Source of the DNA: Candidatus Ventricola intestinavium
Lineage (GTDB): Bacteria > Bacillota > Clostridia > Christensenellales > Aristaeellaceae
Direction of reading: 5' to 3'
Length of the DNA: 16,369 nucleotides
NCBI GenBank assembly: GCA_018715105.1
Contig: DVMG01000101.1
Coordinates: forward strand, 1 to 16,369
Position 1 is the stretch's first letter. Each line of letters begins with the position of its first letter. A program made the translations under genes and the position numbers. Of the stretch, positions 1 through 8,020 are shown in pieces. The notes below the pieces were generated by a model that was not told where the DNA came from, searched no databases, and saw only the letters and a list, made by a program, of their open reading frames with translations.

Positions 1-175
1 GCGCACGCGCAATGTCTTTTTCCGTGGCATACGCCGGCTGCTCGACCTGCACATAGCTGTTGATCTCGCGCAGGTACAACCCGGCCGCCACACAGAAGAC
101 ACACAGAAGCGTCAGCAGAACCGTCATCCGGATCTGACGTCTGATCAGCCGCGTTTTACCGCTTCTGCGCTTCAT
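1..175 (-). CDS. N-terminal fragment of a membrane-anchored protein (cut by window edge)
   Basis: Only the first 58 codons are visible; the gene runs out of the window at position 1. The start ATG (175-173) has a GGGAGG ribosome binding site 9 nt upstream. The N-terminus is strongly basic (MKRRSGKTRLIRRQIR), followed by a hydrophobic segment at about residues 17-35 and then a polar region beginning LREINSYVQVEQPAYA. This fits a single-pass signal anchor with the bulk of the protein outside the cell. It starts 40 bp after the GH18 gene ends on the same strand, so it is probably the next gene of the polysaccharide operon. Too little is visible to name a family. Confidence 0.7.
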   Translation of the reverse strand, partial: MKRRSGKTRLIRRQIRMTVLLTLLCVFCVAAGLYLREINSYVQVEQPAYATEKDIARA

Positions 176-215
176 TGGCCCCGTCCTCCCATCGCCGCCG
201 TTCCCGATCCGGGAA

Positions 216-1214
216 TCAAAACAGGTTTTCCTCCCAGTCGCTCAGCACATTGCCGCCCAGCCGGAAAAAGTCAAACGAATGATAGCCCTGCTCCTCCATG
301 CGCCCGCACCAGAGCGAGAGCGTAACCGCATCCGCATACCATACGGTGTGCGCCTCTCCTTCCCGCTGATAGTGCGCATAGAGCGCGCCGCTTTCCTCAT
401 CCCGGATGGGCGTGACGCCCTGTTCCCGCAGGATCTGCTCTGCTTCCTGCTGGGTCAGCGCCCGGTCCACACTGTCTCCCACCCAGTCAAAACCTCCCGT
501 GGCAAAGGCCATCCGCACTTCGCCGGGAACTTCCTGATACAGCGCGGCCGTCTCGTCCAGAAACGCATAGTCCGCCTTGGGCCCCGGCCCACTGTGATAT
601 CCATAGAGGTTATAACACATGACCGTGTATTCCGGCCCCTCCGGAAGCTGCACGTATCGGGGCGCATCCCAGCTGAGCACAATGCGCAGCGTCAGCCCTT
701 CCGCGGCCATTTTCTCGTAAAGCCGGCCGATAAAATCCGCATACTGCGCCCATAGCCCGGCATCGTCTTGGAGGTTCTCATAATCGATTTCAAGGCCGTC
801 CAGCCCATAGGCGTCCACAAGCCGCAGCAGGCGGCCGATGTGCGCGTCCATGCTCTCCTCATCGGCAAACAGGCGGCGAAGCGGCTCGGTGCTCTTGTTT
901 TCATATTCCCCTTCGCGCACCTGCACATCGTTGACCACGGAAAGCAGCACGCGCGTCCCCGTGCCGCCAACCTGCATGTTCATGGCAAGCAGCAGTTCTT
1001 CCGCCTCCCCCAGCAGAAAGGGCCTGTCATTCTCATCCAGGATGGCGGCAAAGGCAATCGCCGTGTCCAGCCGGCCGTCAAGGGCCTGCGCCTCATCCAG
1101 GGAGGCGTCGATCTCCCAATAGGGCAGCCATGCGCCATAGGTGCGCTCTGCCCGCGCCGCGGCAGGAATCAGAAAAAGAATCATCAGCAGAGCCGCCCAC
1201 CCACGTTTTATCAA
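216..1214 (-). CDS. Secreted GH18-family glycoside hydrolase (SleL/YaaH-like)
   Basis: A secreted glycosidase-fold protein of about 332 residues. I chose the TTG at 1214: a perfect GGAGG lies 8 nt upstream of it and it gives a compact signal peptide (basic MIKRGW, hydrophobic core, AAARA cleavage site). The in-frame ATG at 1229 lies on top of that ribosome binding site and has none of its own. Numbering from the ATG at 1229, the GH18 active-site signature DGLEIDYE is at 144-151, with E151 as the expected proton donor. The second Asp of the usual DxxDxDxE is Glu, a position where SleL-type proteins commonly carry Asn. Further GH18-like segments are VMCYNLYGYH (203-212) and HTVWYAD (294-300). 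No LysM or other wall-binding domain is present, unlike spore SleL/YaaH. It follows the NodB-like gene by 78 bp. By analogy with the glycosidase domains of PgaB and PelA it may bind, trim or release the exopolysaccharide; that role is inference. Confidence 0.83.
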   Translation of the reverse strand: MIKRGWAALLMILFLIPAAARAERTYGAWLPYWEIDASLDEAQALDGRLDTAIAFAAILDENDRPFLLGEAEELLLAMNMQVGGTGTRVLLSVVNDVQVREGEYENKSTEPLRRLFADEESMDAHIGRLLRLVDAYGLDGLEIDYENLQDDAGLWAQYADFIGRLYEKMAAEGLTLRIVLSWDAPRYVQLPEGPEYTVMCYNLYGYHSGPGPKADYAFLDETAALYQEVPGEVRMAFATGGFDWVGDSVDRALTQQEAEQILREQGVTPIRDEESGALYAHYQREGEAHTVWYADAVTLSLWCGRMEEQGYHSFDFFRLGGNVLSDWEENLF

Positions 1215-1292
1215 GGCTTTGTCCTCCATATTCTCGCATTGGGTTTGCCCGCGCCGCGGAAGGAGCCGGATTCCCCCCGGCCGCCACGGCCC

Positions 1293-3233
1293 TCAGAAGT
1301 GTTCCACAAAGAAGTCAAGAATGTTGCCGATCACGTTTTGAAAGGTGTATTCCATGGCTTGTGTGCCCTGAAGCGTATACTGATAAAAAATGCTCTTTTC
1401 ATCGTCAAGATCCCGGATGACCGGATCGATGAAGACCGCGTCGTACACATCGTCATACAGATTGGTCTGGCTGAAGCGCTCCGTCTCTTTCCAGACTTCC
1501 GCGACAAGCGCCACGCTCCCGCGCCCGCGTTCACTGATGGCCAGGCGCTCCACCACGGGCTGATCGTCAAGCCAGATGCTCAGGCGTGTGCCGCTCAGCT
1601 GAATGCGCAGTTTGCGGGAATCGCGATCCGAGATATCGAGTTCCGGCACATAGGGCGTGCCGCCCTCTTCCAGGCTGATGGCCGTTGTCGCCTGAAGGCG
1701 CGCCAGCTCCTGCCTCGCTTCCTTAACGCGCTCCGGGTCATCGTCCCACTGAAGGATGGCCTCCCGCAGGGCGATCAGCCCCTCCCGTTCATCCTGCTGC
1801 TCGGAGATAAACGGTCCGCCGTCGAATGTGAAAAGATTCTGGCGGAAAAGCTCCTCCCCGCCGCCTGTCAGGTCGCGCACCACAAGCTCATTGTTTTCAA
1901 GCGCAACCTCCACGCCGCGGCTCAGCTCCCGGTCCGTCCGCAGGCAGACGCTCTGCCTGCCCACCACATTGCCCTGCAGGGTCACGGTCATATCCAGATC
2001 GTCCATCAGGCCGGTTTTAAGCGTCATGCGTCCCTGGGCGTACGGCTGCGTGGTGAGGATGATCTCATTGCCGCGAAACTCCGCCACGCCCTCGTCCACA
2101 TACCATTTTTCCGCTTCCTGCTCGTCGCCCACGACGAAGGCCACGTCGTCGCCCGTGTCATCCCAGATGCGCATGAGCAGGTGATTGGTGGAAAAATAAT
2201 GCCTGGACTGCAGCCGTGTCAGATCATAGACCGAGGAATCCAGCGTATTCAGGCAGCTGCCCTGCCGGTTGAAATTCATGGCAAACACCTGGGTGAGCAT
2301 TTCCCTGTTTTTGTCGCTGACGAGCGGATCGTTGCCAAAGGCGCCCGTGTTGGAATGCATCAGGATATACAGCGAGGGAACATAGCCCAGCTCTGCGCTG
2401 TAGATATCGCGCATCTGCTCATAATCATAGGCGATGCGCTCCTGCATCTGCTCAACGGTTTCCTGGCGCAGGCGGTCCTCATCGCGCAGGAAATCCATCA
2501 GGTAGTGATTGTAATCGCGGTGCAGCCAGTCGTGAATCAGCACGTATTCATCCGTCGTCAGGTGGCCAAAGTAGTTGCCGTACCGGTCAAAAATATTGAT
2601 GTAGGAAAGGCGGTATCCGTTTGACCCCAGCTCCCAGTAGGAGTTTCCCAGCAGCTCTTTCATGTTGGCCGTGGTGATGAATTTGCTGTTGACATCGCTC
2701 AGGTTCTGAGCATACGTGCAGGCCGTGGCGATGTAATTGTATTTTTCCAACGACGGCTGGGCAAGCGTGGCAGTGTTGAAGATGCCGTCCTCAAAGATCA
2801 GCAGCATGGCCTTTTCCGGCAGCGCGCTGTGATAGAGGTAATAATCCAGCACATCCTGTTGGGTGATCGTCACATAGCCGGAGGCGTGCAGCGCGGCCAT
2901 CTGTTCTTCAAACGCCTCCTGCGTGACGATGGCGCTGTCCAGGCTGTCCGAGCGGGTCAGTCCATTGTAGGAAATGGCGATAAAGCCGGATCTGCCCGCG
3001 CTTCCCGCCTGCGTTTGCTCCTCCCCGTCCTGATTTTGCGTCCATTCCGTCTCGGAAGCATTCAGATACGCCGGATCCTGGGTGACAGGCGTATACTGGT
3101 TGGGAAAGAGAATCGCCCGCGCGGCCAGCGCCACCACCACCAGCAGCAGGGCGGCCTGAAGCACGGTGCGGACCGCCTTCCATCGATTCTTTCTCCTGAG
3201 CCGGCGTTCGCTGTCCGATCCATGTTCGGCCAT
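1293..3233 (-). CDS. Membrane-anchored degenerate NodB-like (polysaccharide deacetylase fold) protein
   Basis: About 646 residues. The ATG at 3233 is 7 nt after GGAGG; an upstream in-frame GTG (3239) is too close to that site. A basic N-terminus and one membrane segment (about 21-44) point to an extracellular body. Residues 80-360 resemble a NodB deacetylase: LLIFEDG (144-150) followed by NTATLAQPSLEKYNYIATA aligns with the TFDDG...A.P.LkkyglpAT signature. However the catalytic-base Asp is Glu (E148), and motif 2 (H-S/T-xx-H) reads SNGYRL (204-209), so both zinc-binding His are lost. A deacetylase reaction therefore seems unlikely and a sugar-binding role more so. Residues about 380-610 are rich in predicted beta strands (VTLQGN, LRIQLSGTRLSIWLDDQPV) and may be a concanavalin/LamG-like carbohydrate-binding sandwich, which is a weak call. 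The gene follows the synthase by 12 bp, with its ribosome binding site directly after the synthase stop, so the two are probably translationally coupled. Confidence 0.72.
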   Translation of the reverse strand: MAEHGSDSERRLRRKNRWKAVRTVLQAALLLVVVALAARAILFPNQYTPVTQDPAYLNASETEWTQNQDGEEQTQAGSAGRSGFIAISYNGLTRSDSLDSAIVTQEAFEEQMAALHASGYVTITQQDVLDYYLYHSALPEKAMLLIFEDGIFNTATLAQPSLEKYNYIATACTYAQNLSDVNSKFITTANMKELLGNSYWELGSNGYRLSYINIFDRYGNYFGHLTTDEYVLIHDWLHRDYNHYLMDFLRDEDRLRQETVEQMQERIAYDYEQMRDIYSAELGYVPSLYILMHSNTGAFGNDPLVSDKNREMLTQVFAMNFNRQGSCLNTLDSSVYDLTRLQSRHYFSTNHLLMRIWDDTGDDVAFVVGDEQEAEKWYVDEGVAEFRGNEIILTTQPYAQGRMTLKTGLMDDLDMTVTLQGNVVGRQSVCLRTDRELSRGVEVALENNELVVRDLTGGGEELFRQNLFTFDGGPFISEQQDEREGLIALREAILQWDDDPERVKEARQELARLQATTAISLEEGGTPYVPELDISDRDSRKLRIQLSGTRLSIWLDDQPVVERLAISERGRGSVALVAEVWKETERFSQTNLYDDVYDAVFIDPVIRDLDDEKSIFYQYTLQGTQAMEYTFQNVIGNILDFFVEHF

Positions 3234-3245
3234 ATGCACGCCTCC

Positions 3246-5066
3246 TTATCCATTGGTCGAGGCAGCCGTGGCGCTGCCGGATTGTGCATGCTGCTTCTTT
3301 TTCTTGCCCGATCCGCGTGTGCCCCAGTTGGACACCCAGAATGTGAGCCATGCCCACGGCATCTGCCAGAGCAGGATCAGCTCATAATACAGGCAAAAGA
3401 GCAGCCCATGTGCCCAGAGCGTGCTTTTTTTGAGGATCAGCTGGGCAAAGCTCATCATCAGCGCCATCATCAGCAGGCCAAGCAGGAACGTGGTGGGAAA
3501 AATATGCATCGTCAGAGGCACCACCACCAGGTTGTAGATGACAATCAGCGGCGCAATCAGCGGAATCAGCAGCCCCAGGTAAAAGAAGGTGGACATCAGG
3601 GGTTCCTTTTTCCAGATGAACTTGCCCGCCTTGAGGCTCTCACGCAGCCAGGAGCGCTTCCAGCGCATCTGCTGGCGCAGGAAGACCTTGTGCCGGTTGG
3701 GCACGATGGTTGAGCAGATGGCCGTGTCCTGATACGTGGTGCGGTGGTGCTCAACGATGAAGTTGGTCAGGCTCCGGTCGTCGCCAAACGTGGCCTTCTG
3801 CCCCAGGAAGGTCTGGTGGAGCCACTTTTCATAGACCTCGCGCACCATGTCCAGCCGGTAGCAGGAAAGCGGCCCGCTCAGGCACATCACACAGTCAAAA
3901 TACGCTTCCGCGGCCTTCATCATCCGGAAAGAGATGTAATAGCGCACGGCCTGCATCTTGGTCAGATGGTTGGTATAGGTGTTGGCCACATCCGTGCGGC
4001 CGGAAACGCCGCCCATCCGCGGATCCTTCATCGGCTGCACGAGGTTGCGGATCGCATCCGGCTCCAGAAAGCTGTCGGAATCAACAAACGCGATGAGCTC
4101 GGTGCGCGCGTTGCGGATTCCCAGCGCCATGCCTTCGCGCTTGCCCTGGTTATACTTCTGCAAAAACACCCGGATGCGGTTTTGCAGGTTAAAGCGCTTT
4201 CCCTCCCGGCAGAGCTCATTCACCGTCTTTTTGATCACTTCCACGGAGCGGTCCGTGGAGCCGTCGTCCACGATGATGATATCCAGCTTGTCGGGCGGGT
4301 AATCCTGATCCACACAGCTGAGGATGGTCCGGCTGATCCACGTCTCCTCATTAAAGCAGGGAATGACGATCGTCACCGAAGGCGTATAATCCGGGTCCAC
4401 CGGCACAGGCCGGTAGAGCATGCCGAAAAAATAGCGCGACAGCAGAAAAGCGGCCGTCAGGATGCTGTAGCCATATAAAAGCGCGCGCTGGGAAAAATAC
4501 ATCACGCTTTCCGTGCGCATCAGCAGAATGATCAGCGTGACAAAAAACAGGAAAAACGCCGCCGTCGAAAAAAGCAGCGTATCGACGCCGCGTTTGCGCG
4601 TCTTATAAAGCGCCCTGTCAAACTGCACGGCAAAATGACGGCCATCGTCCATCACGCGCGCAATCTGCGCCTTGATGCGGTAATGGCCTTCCGTTCCTTC
4701 CTGAAGCGTGCCTTCCGGCAGGCGAAAATCCAGGCGGATTTTTTCATCCTTCGCAATGCGTTCGCGTCGGTCCTCCCGCTTGGGAAGCTCCAGAAGCATG
4801 CCGGTCTGGGAAAGATCCACGCATTGGGCGAAAAAGGGCGCCGTACCCTCCGCGGATACCTTCACCTTCAGGGACACGTTGTAGCGCTGCCCCGCATAGC
4901 GCGCATACTGAGGCCGGGACCGGTCGCTCTGCATGTGATCGCGCCGGTCTACTCCACTGCGCATCCGGGTGGGATCCGGCACATGCGCCAGCAGCCTTCG
5001 GTCAAGCTTGGGCTCCAGCATCACGTCCTGAATGATTTTTTTCCGTCTGGCCATGTGCCCGTACAT
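3246..5066 (-). CDS. PilZ domain-GT2 membrane polysaccharide synthase (hyaluronan/chitin synthase-like)
   Basis: 606 residues; the likely catalytic core of the exopolysaccharide system. Residues about 54-152 look like a c-di-GMP-binding PilZ domain with DLSQTG (84-89, the D/NxSxxG motif). The partner arginine motif is irregular (R56xxxxR61 rather than RxxxR). Two membrane segments follow (about 163-183 and 194-216). The GT2 domain (about 228-475) has VTIVIPCFNEE, DDGS (267-270), DSD (329-331, the DxD nucleotide-sugar/metal site), GDDRSLTN (428-435, with the catalytic base Asp) and QQMRW (465-469, the Q/RxxRW polymer-binding motif). Three to four C-terminal membrane segments lie between about 493 and 580, ending in WGTRG, a tail also seen in hyaluronan synthases. 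Such enzymes polymerise from UDP-sugars on the cytoplasmic side and extrude the chain through their own membrane channel. The start at 5066 has AAAGGAAAGGA immediately upstream; the ATG at 5054 is the alternative. c-di-GMP activation is inferred from the PilZ domain. Confidence 0.9.
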   Translation of the reverse strand: MYGHMARRKKIIQDVMLEPKLDRRLLAHVPDPTRMRSGVDRRDHMQSDRSRPQYARYAGQRYNVSLKVKVSAEGTAPFFAQCVDLSQTGMLLELPKREDRRERIAKDEKIRLDFRLPEGTLQEGTEGHYRIKAQIARVMDDGRHFAVQFDRALYKTRKRGVDTLLFSTAAFFLFFVTLIILLMRTESVMYFSQRALLYGYSILTAAFLLSRYFFGMLYRPVPVDPDYTPSVTIVIPCFNEETWISRTILSCVDQDYPPDKLDIIIVDDGSTDRSVEVIKKTVNELCREGKRFNLQNRIRVFLQKYNQGKREGMALGIRNARTELIAFVDSDSFLEPDAIRNLVQPMKDPRMGGVSGRTDVANTYTNHLTKMQAVRYYISFRMMKAAEAYFDCVMCLSGPLSCYRLDMVREVYEKWLHQTFLGQKATFGDDRSLTNFIVEHHRTTYQDTAICSTIVPNRHKVFLRQQMRWKRSWLRESLKAGKFIWKKEPLMSTFFYLGLLIPLIAPLIVIYNLVVVPLTMHIFPTTFLLGLLMMALMMSFAQLILKKSTLWAHGLLFCLYYELILLWQMPWAWLTFWVSNWGTRGSGKKKKQHAQSGSATAASTNG

Positions 5067-5099
5067 TCCTTTCCTTTCATCAAGTCCTCAAGCCTTTAT

Positions 5100-5115
5100 G
5101 CGGGCCGCGGCCCGC
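5100..5115. repeat. Perfect 16-bp GC palindrome in the lipoprotein-synthase gap
   Basis: GCGGGCCG followed by its exact reverse complement, in the 74-bp gap between the lipoprotein gene and the PilZ-GT2 gene. It is the widest gap between genes within the operon apart from the similar gap before the GH18 gene. In RNA it would give a strong GC hairpin. No U-tract follows on the minus strand, so it is not a standard terminator. It could protect or separate the upstream and downstream halves of the mRNA and so set synthase levels, or bind a protein. Confidence 0.5.
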
Positions 5116-5140
5116 GCGTGCTCTGTCCATCCCCGGGCGG

Positions 5141-6739
5141 TCACGGGATATGGCTGAGCACGTAGTCAAGCCACGCATCGCATCCGGCATCGTTCAAATG
5201 GATGCCATACAAATCCGGATCCAGGCAGTATGCCATGGGCAGGTCGCCCTGCTCATCGCGCAGGGCATACGCCGCGTCCAGGTAGGGGATGTCATGCTCC
5301 ATGCACATCCTGCAGATCATCAGATTCAGCCGGAAGATCTGCATGTTGGTCGGCGTGCCGCTCCTGCCCGCCACCCCCGGCAGCAGTGAGAGCACAACGA
5401 CCTCAATCCCCGGATTCTCCTGCCGGATGAGATAGATCAGCAGCTCCAGGTTTTTGATATACGCCTCCTGCGCATAGGCCCTGGTGTTGCCAAAGCGCAT
5501 CATCAGGTAGACCTTTTTGGCCCCCATCGCATGCAGGGCGGATTCGATGGTCCTCTTCTGCCCCTCGTATAGCGGATGGACGGAGGTTTCGCTCACCGGC
5601 TGCAGCGCGCTTTCCACCGTCAGGTTGGACGCCGTGAGAAACTGCGTGCCGCCCATAAAATCCGGCTCCGTCACGCGCCTGTAGGCCACATAATCCCCGA
5701 TGCTGTCCATCACAGAATCCCCGACAAAGACCACCCCGGCGAAGTCGTCCTCCGTGCCTGCGCGCGTCTGCGTGGTGCCGATGGGCGCGTCCGTCACCGG
5801 GAGGTCATAGCGCGCCGTGTCCAGCACATCCAGCGTCTCCTGCGTCAGCTCCTGTGCCTCGCCCAGCAGATCCACGCGGTATTCCTGCAGCTCCTGCGGC
5901 GTGACCACGGTATATCCGCCCTGTTCAAGGGCATCAAGCAGCCAGGTGACAACCGATGGGATGTTCTGATAGGTGGAGTTCTCCACCTTCAGGCTGTCCC
6001 GGGAGATGTTGGGCGATGGGTCGATGGCGGGCCGCTCGTCAAGCGCCTCCCCCTCGTCGCCGTATTCCCCCAGATCGAGCTCCTGCCCCAGCTTGATGGA
6101 GATGATTTCGCCGCGGACCAGATTCTCCACATATCTCTGCGCGTCGCTCTGCGCAGAAAAGCTGCGGTGATTGAGATAAAGGCCGGGTTCCACCGCCGCC
6201 TCCAGCCCGGCGGCCACCACCGCCTTGAGCACATTCTGCGTGTGCTCCGTGCCGTTTAAGCGGGCCAGGGCAGGCGTCACGCCGCAGCATTCCACAATCA
6301 GCTCCTGTGCGCGCGTGAGCTGGTGGAGGTTGACATCCACGGTGTTCTTCTCCATCTCCTTTTCCGCGGAGATGGTATAATTGCCGATCTGCATGCCCGC
6401 CTGCGCAATCGAGCGCACGATTTCAGGATGCTCCGAGGCCATGATGCCGGTGACAAAGAACGTCGCCCGCACGCCGCGCTGGCGGACCGTTTCAATCACC
6501 TGGTTCATCGTCGTCTCATCGGTATATCCTTCAAAAACGAGAGAGACCACGCGCTTTTCGGTGCTCACGCCCGTGAGCAGCTGCGCGGGCTCATTGTTCA
6601 GCGTAGGTTCGGGCGTAACCGTCACACTCGGCCGAACGGTTGCCCGCGCAGAGCCGGTTCCCTGCTCTTCCTGCGCGCATCCTCCCAGCAAAAGAGCCAG
6701 CAGCATGCATAATAGCGCCGTCACCGCCCGCCTGCTCAC
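5141..6739 (-). CDS. Lipoprotein with degenerate NodB domain fused to an SGNH-hydrolase domain
   Basis: 532 residues. The GTG start at 6739 has AAAGGGG 8 nt upstream. A lipoprotein signal peptide ends in the lipobox LGGC (C21). Residues about 62-285 follow the NodB fold: VVSLVFEGYTDETTM (64-78) then RGVRATFFVTG (88-98). The zinc/catalytic motifs are all changed: TFDD has become VFEG (E70, G71), the motif-2 histidines are Y121 and A125, and the motif-5 His is Lys (K216). This is a pseudo-deacetylase. Residues about 333-532 match an SGNH hydrolase/acyltransferase: VVFVGDSV (336-343, Ser342 nucleophile), RFGNT (415-419, with the block-III Gly-Asn) and YGIHLND (511-517, His514). The Asp normally three residues before that His is Tyr511, so a Ser-His dyad or altered activity is possible. 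SGNH proteins often transfer or remove acetyl groups on surface polysaccharides; that role here is inference from context. Confidence 0.75.
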   Translation of the reverse strand: MSRRAVTALLCMLLALLLGGCAQEEQGTGSARATVRPSVTVTPEPTLNNEPAQLLTGVSTEKRVVSLVFEGYTDETTMNQVIETVRQRGVRATFFVTGIMASEHPEIVRSIAQAGMQIGNYTISAEKEMEKNTVDVNLHQLTRAQELIVECCGVTPALARLNGTEHTQNVLKAVVAAGLEAAVEPGLYLNHRSFSAQSDAQRYVENLVRGEIISIKLGQELDLGEYGDEGEALDERPAIDPSPNISRDSLKVENSTYQNIPSVVTWLLDALEQGGYTVVTPQELQEYRVDLLGEAQELTQETLDVLDTARYDLPVTDAPIGTTQTRAGTEDDFAGVVFVGDSVMDSIGDYVAYRRVTEPDFMGGTQFLTASNLTVESALQPVSETSVHPLYEGQKRTIESALHAMGAKKVYLMMRFGNTRAYAQEAYIKNLELLIYLIRQENPGIEVVVLSLLPGVAGRSGTPTNMQIFRLNLMICRMCMEHDIPYLDAAYALRDEQGDLPMAYCLDPDLYGIHLNDAGCDAWLDYVLSHIP

Positions 6740-6743
6740 GCCG

Positions 6744-8000
6744 TCATCCCCTTTCCGCCGTTCCCGCTTCCCCGGGCCGTTTTTCCCCGTCGGGTTCTTT
6801 TTCTTCCACGCTCAGGGCCAGGGACGGCCCTCCCTCTTCATGCGCATGTTCGGGCACCGGCGGCAGCTCCAGCGTGCGCAGAATGCCGATGGCGCTGTCA
6901 ATATCCCGCTCCATCAGGCTGAAGCGCTCGGCAAGCGCCACCCGAAACTGCATCGCGTTATAATAAGCCGACCGCGTTGCCGCCAGAATGCGCTCACGCA
7001 CGTCATGGAGCTCCTGATAGATCCTGTCGCTTTCGTCGATGGCATTCTCCAGAATCTTTTTCGCCCTGTCGTTGGCGCGCTCCACCACGTCCTGGGACAG
7101 AAGCTTTTCATATTCAGCCAGCTCCCTTTCGCGCTGCTCAACGCGCTCAAGCAGCGCCCCGCGTTTGGCCTCCGCACGCTCATACATGCCCTGCAGCTGC
7201 GAAAGCTGCTCGTTGAGATCCTCGATTTCCGCGCTTTGGGTGCCCACGATGTGGTTCAGCTCATCGTTTTCGGCGGAAACATCCTCAAGCGCTTTCATCT
7301 TGCTCATTTCGCCGCGCATGCTGCTGATCTGCTCATCCCGTTCGGCAATCAGCCTGCTGTGCGCTTCCAGCTGCCGGGTGAGCGATTCGATCCTCGCCTC
7401 GCGCACCGCCAGCGTGTTTTCCGCCTTCTTCACGCGCTCTTCGCTTTCCCGGATCTGCCGCTCGCTGCGTTCCAGCGCCTGCTTCTGCGCCTGAGCATCG
7501 GCGTCCTTTTGGGCCAGCTGTTCATCCCGCCCGGCGATCTCCTCTTCCCGGCGGGCCAGCCGGCTGCGCAGACGCTCCCTTTCCGCGCGGCCCTGCTCGA
7601 TTTCCCGCTCCTTCTGCGCGAGCTGCTCTGCCTTTTCCTGGAGCTGGGCGTTCAGCCCGGCCAGCTCCTCGCTCTGCCGGGCGGCTTCTGCGGTGAGCCG
7701 GTCCTGCTGCTCCTGCGCAGCCAAAAGCCGCTCTTCGCTTTCGCGCAGCCGCTGCCGGCCCTGCTCAAGTTCCAGTCTGCTTTCTTCGATCCGGCGCTCA
7801 TATTCATCCGCCTGATCGCGGTATTCACGCAGCTGGCCCTCCATGTTGCCGATCCGTTCCCAAAGCTCGCACGTTTTATCCGTGGTTTCCTTGAGCTGCT
7901 CCCGGACGCCAGCGACATAGTCGTCCACATCGGCCCTCCAATAGAACATACGGAAGACGCGCGGAAATTTCACTTCGCTGTCCATCGGATTTTCTTGCAC
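6744..8000 (-). CDS. Cytoplasmic long coiled-coil protein with DivIVA-like ends
   Basis: 418 residues, starting at GTG 8000 with GGGAGGG 8 nt upstream. No signal peptide or membrane segment. A short N-terminal segment (VKFPRVFRMFYWRADVDDYVAGVREQL, about 10-36) is reminiscent of the membrane/pole-targeting head of DivIVA/GpsB proteins. A nearly unbroken heptad-rich coiled coil full of Glu, Gln, Arg and Leu runs from about 40 to 300. A helical region at about 300-370 (ANDRAKKILENAIDESDRIY) resembles the C-terminal part of DivIVA-type proteins. The last 45 residues are acidic and probably disordered. Its stop lies 4 bp from the next start. The likely job is a cytoplasmic scaffold that clusters or positions the synthase. 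The DivIVA resemblance is weak and judged by eye; coiled coils align easily by chance. Confidence 0.6.
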   Translation of the reverse strand: MQENPMDSEVKFPRVFRMFYWRADVDDYVAGVREQLKETTDKTCELWERIGNMEGQLREYRDQADEYERRIEESRLELEQGRQRLRESEERLLAAQEQQDRLTAEAARQSEELAGLNAQLQEKAEQLAQKEREIEQGRAERERLRSRLARREEEIAGRDEQLAQKDADAQAQKQALERSERQIRESEERVKKAENTLAVREARIESLTRQLEAHSRLIAERDEQISSMRGEMSKMKALEDVSAENDELNHIVGTQSAEIEDLNEQLSQLQGMYERAEAKRGALLERVEQRERELAEYEKLLSQDVVERANDRAKKILENAIDESDRIYQELHDVRERILAATRSAYYNAMQFRVALAERFSLMERDIDSAIGILRTLELPPVPEHAHEEGGPSLALSVEEKEPDGEKRPGEAGTAERG

Positions 8001-8020
8001 GTGACGCGCCCTCCCTTCTC

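Noticed and set aside
1230..1292. Terminator between the NodB-like and GH18 genes
   Set aside because: A GC-rich imperfect hairpin is possible but there is no T-run on the minus strand, so the operon probably continues.
768..2624. 618-codon plus-strand open frame opposite the NodB-like and GH18 genes
   Set aside because: It is antisense to two genes with clear family motifs. Its His/Ala/Pro/Leu-rich product is what the complement of GC-rich coding sequence gives, with no motif or ribosome binding site.
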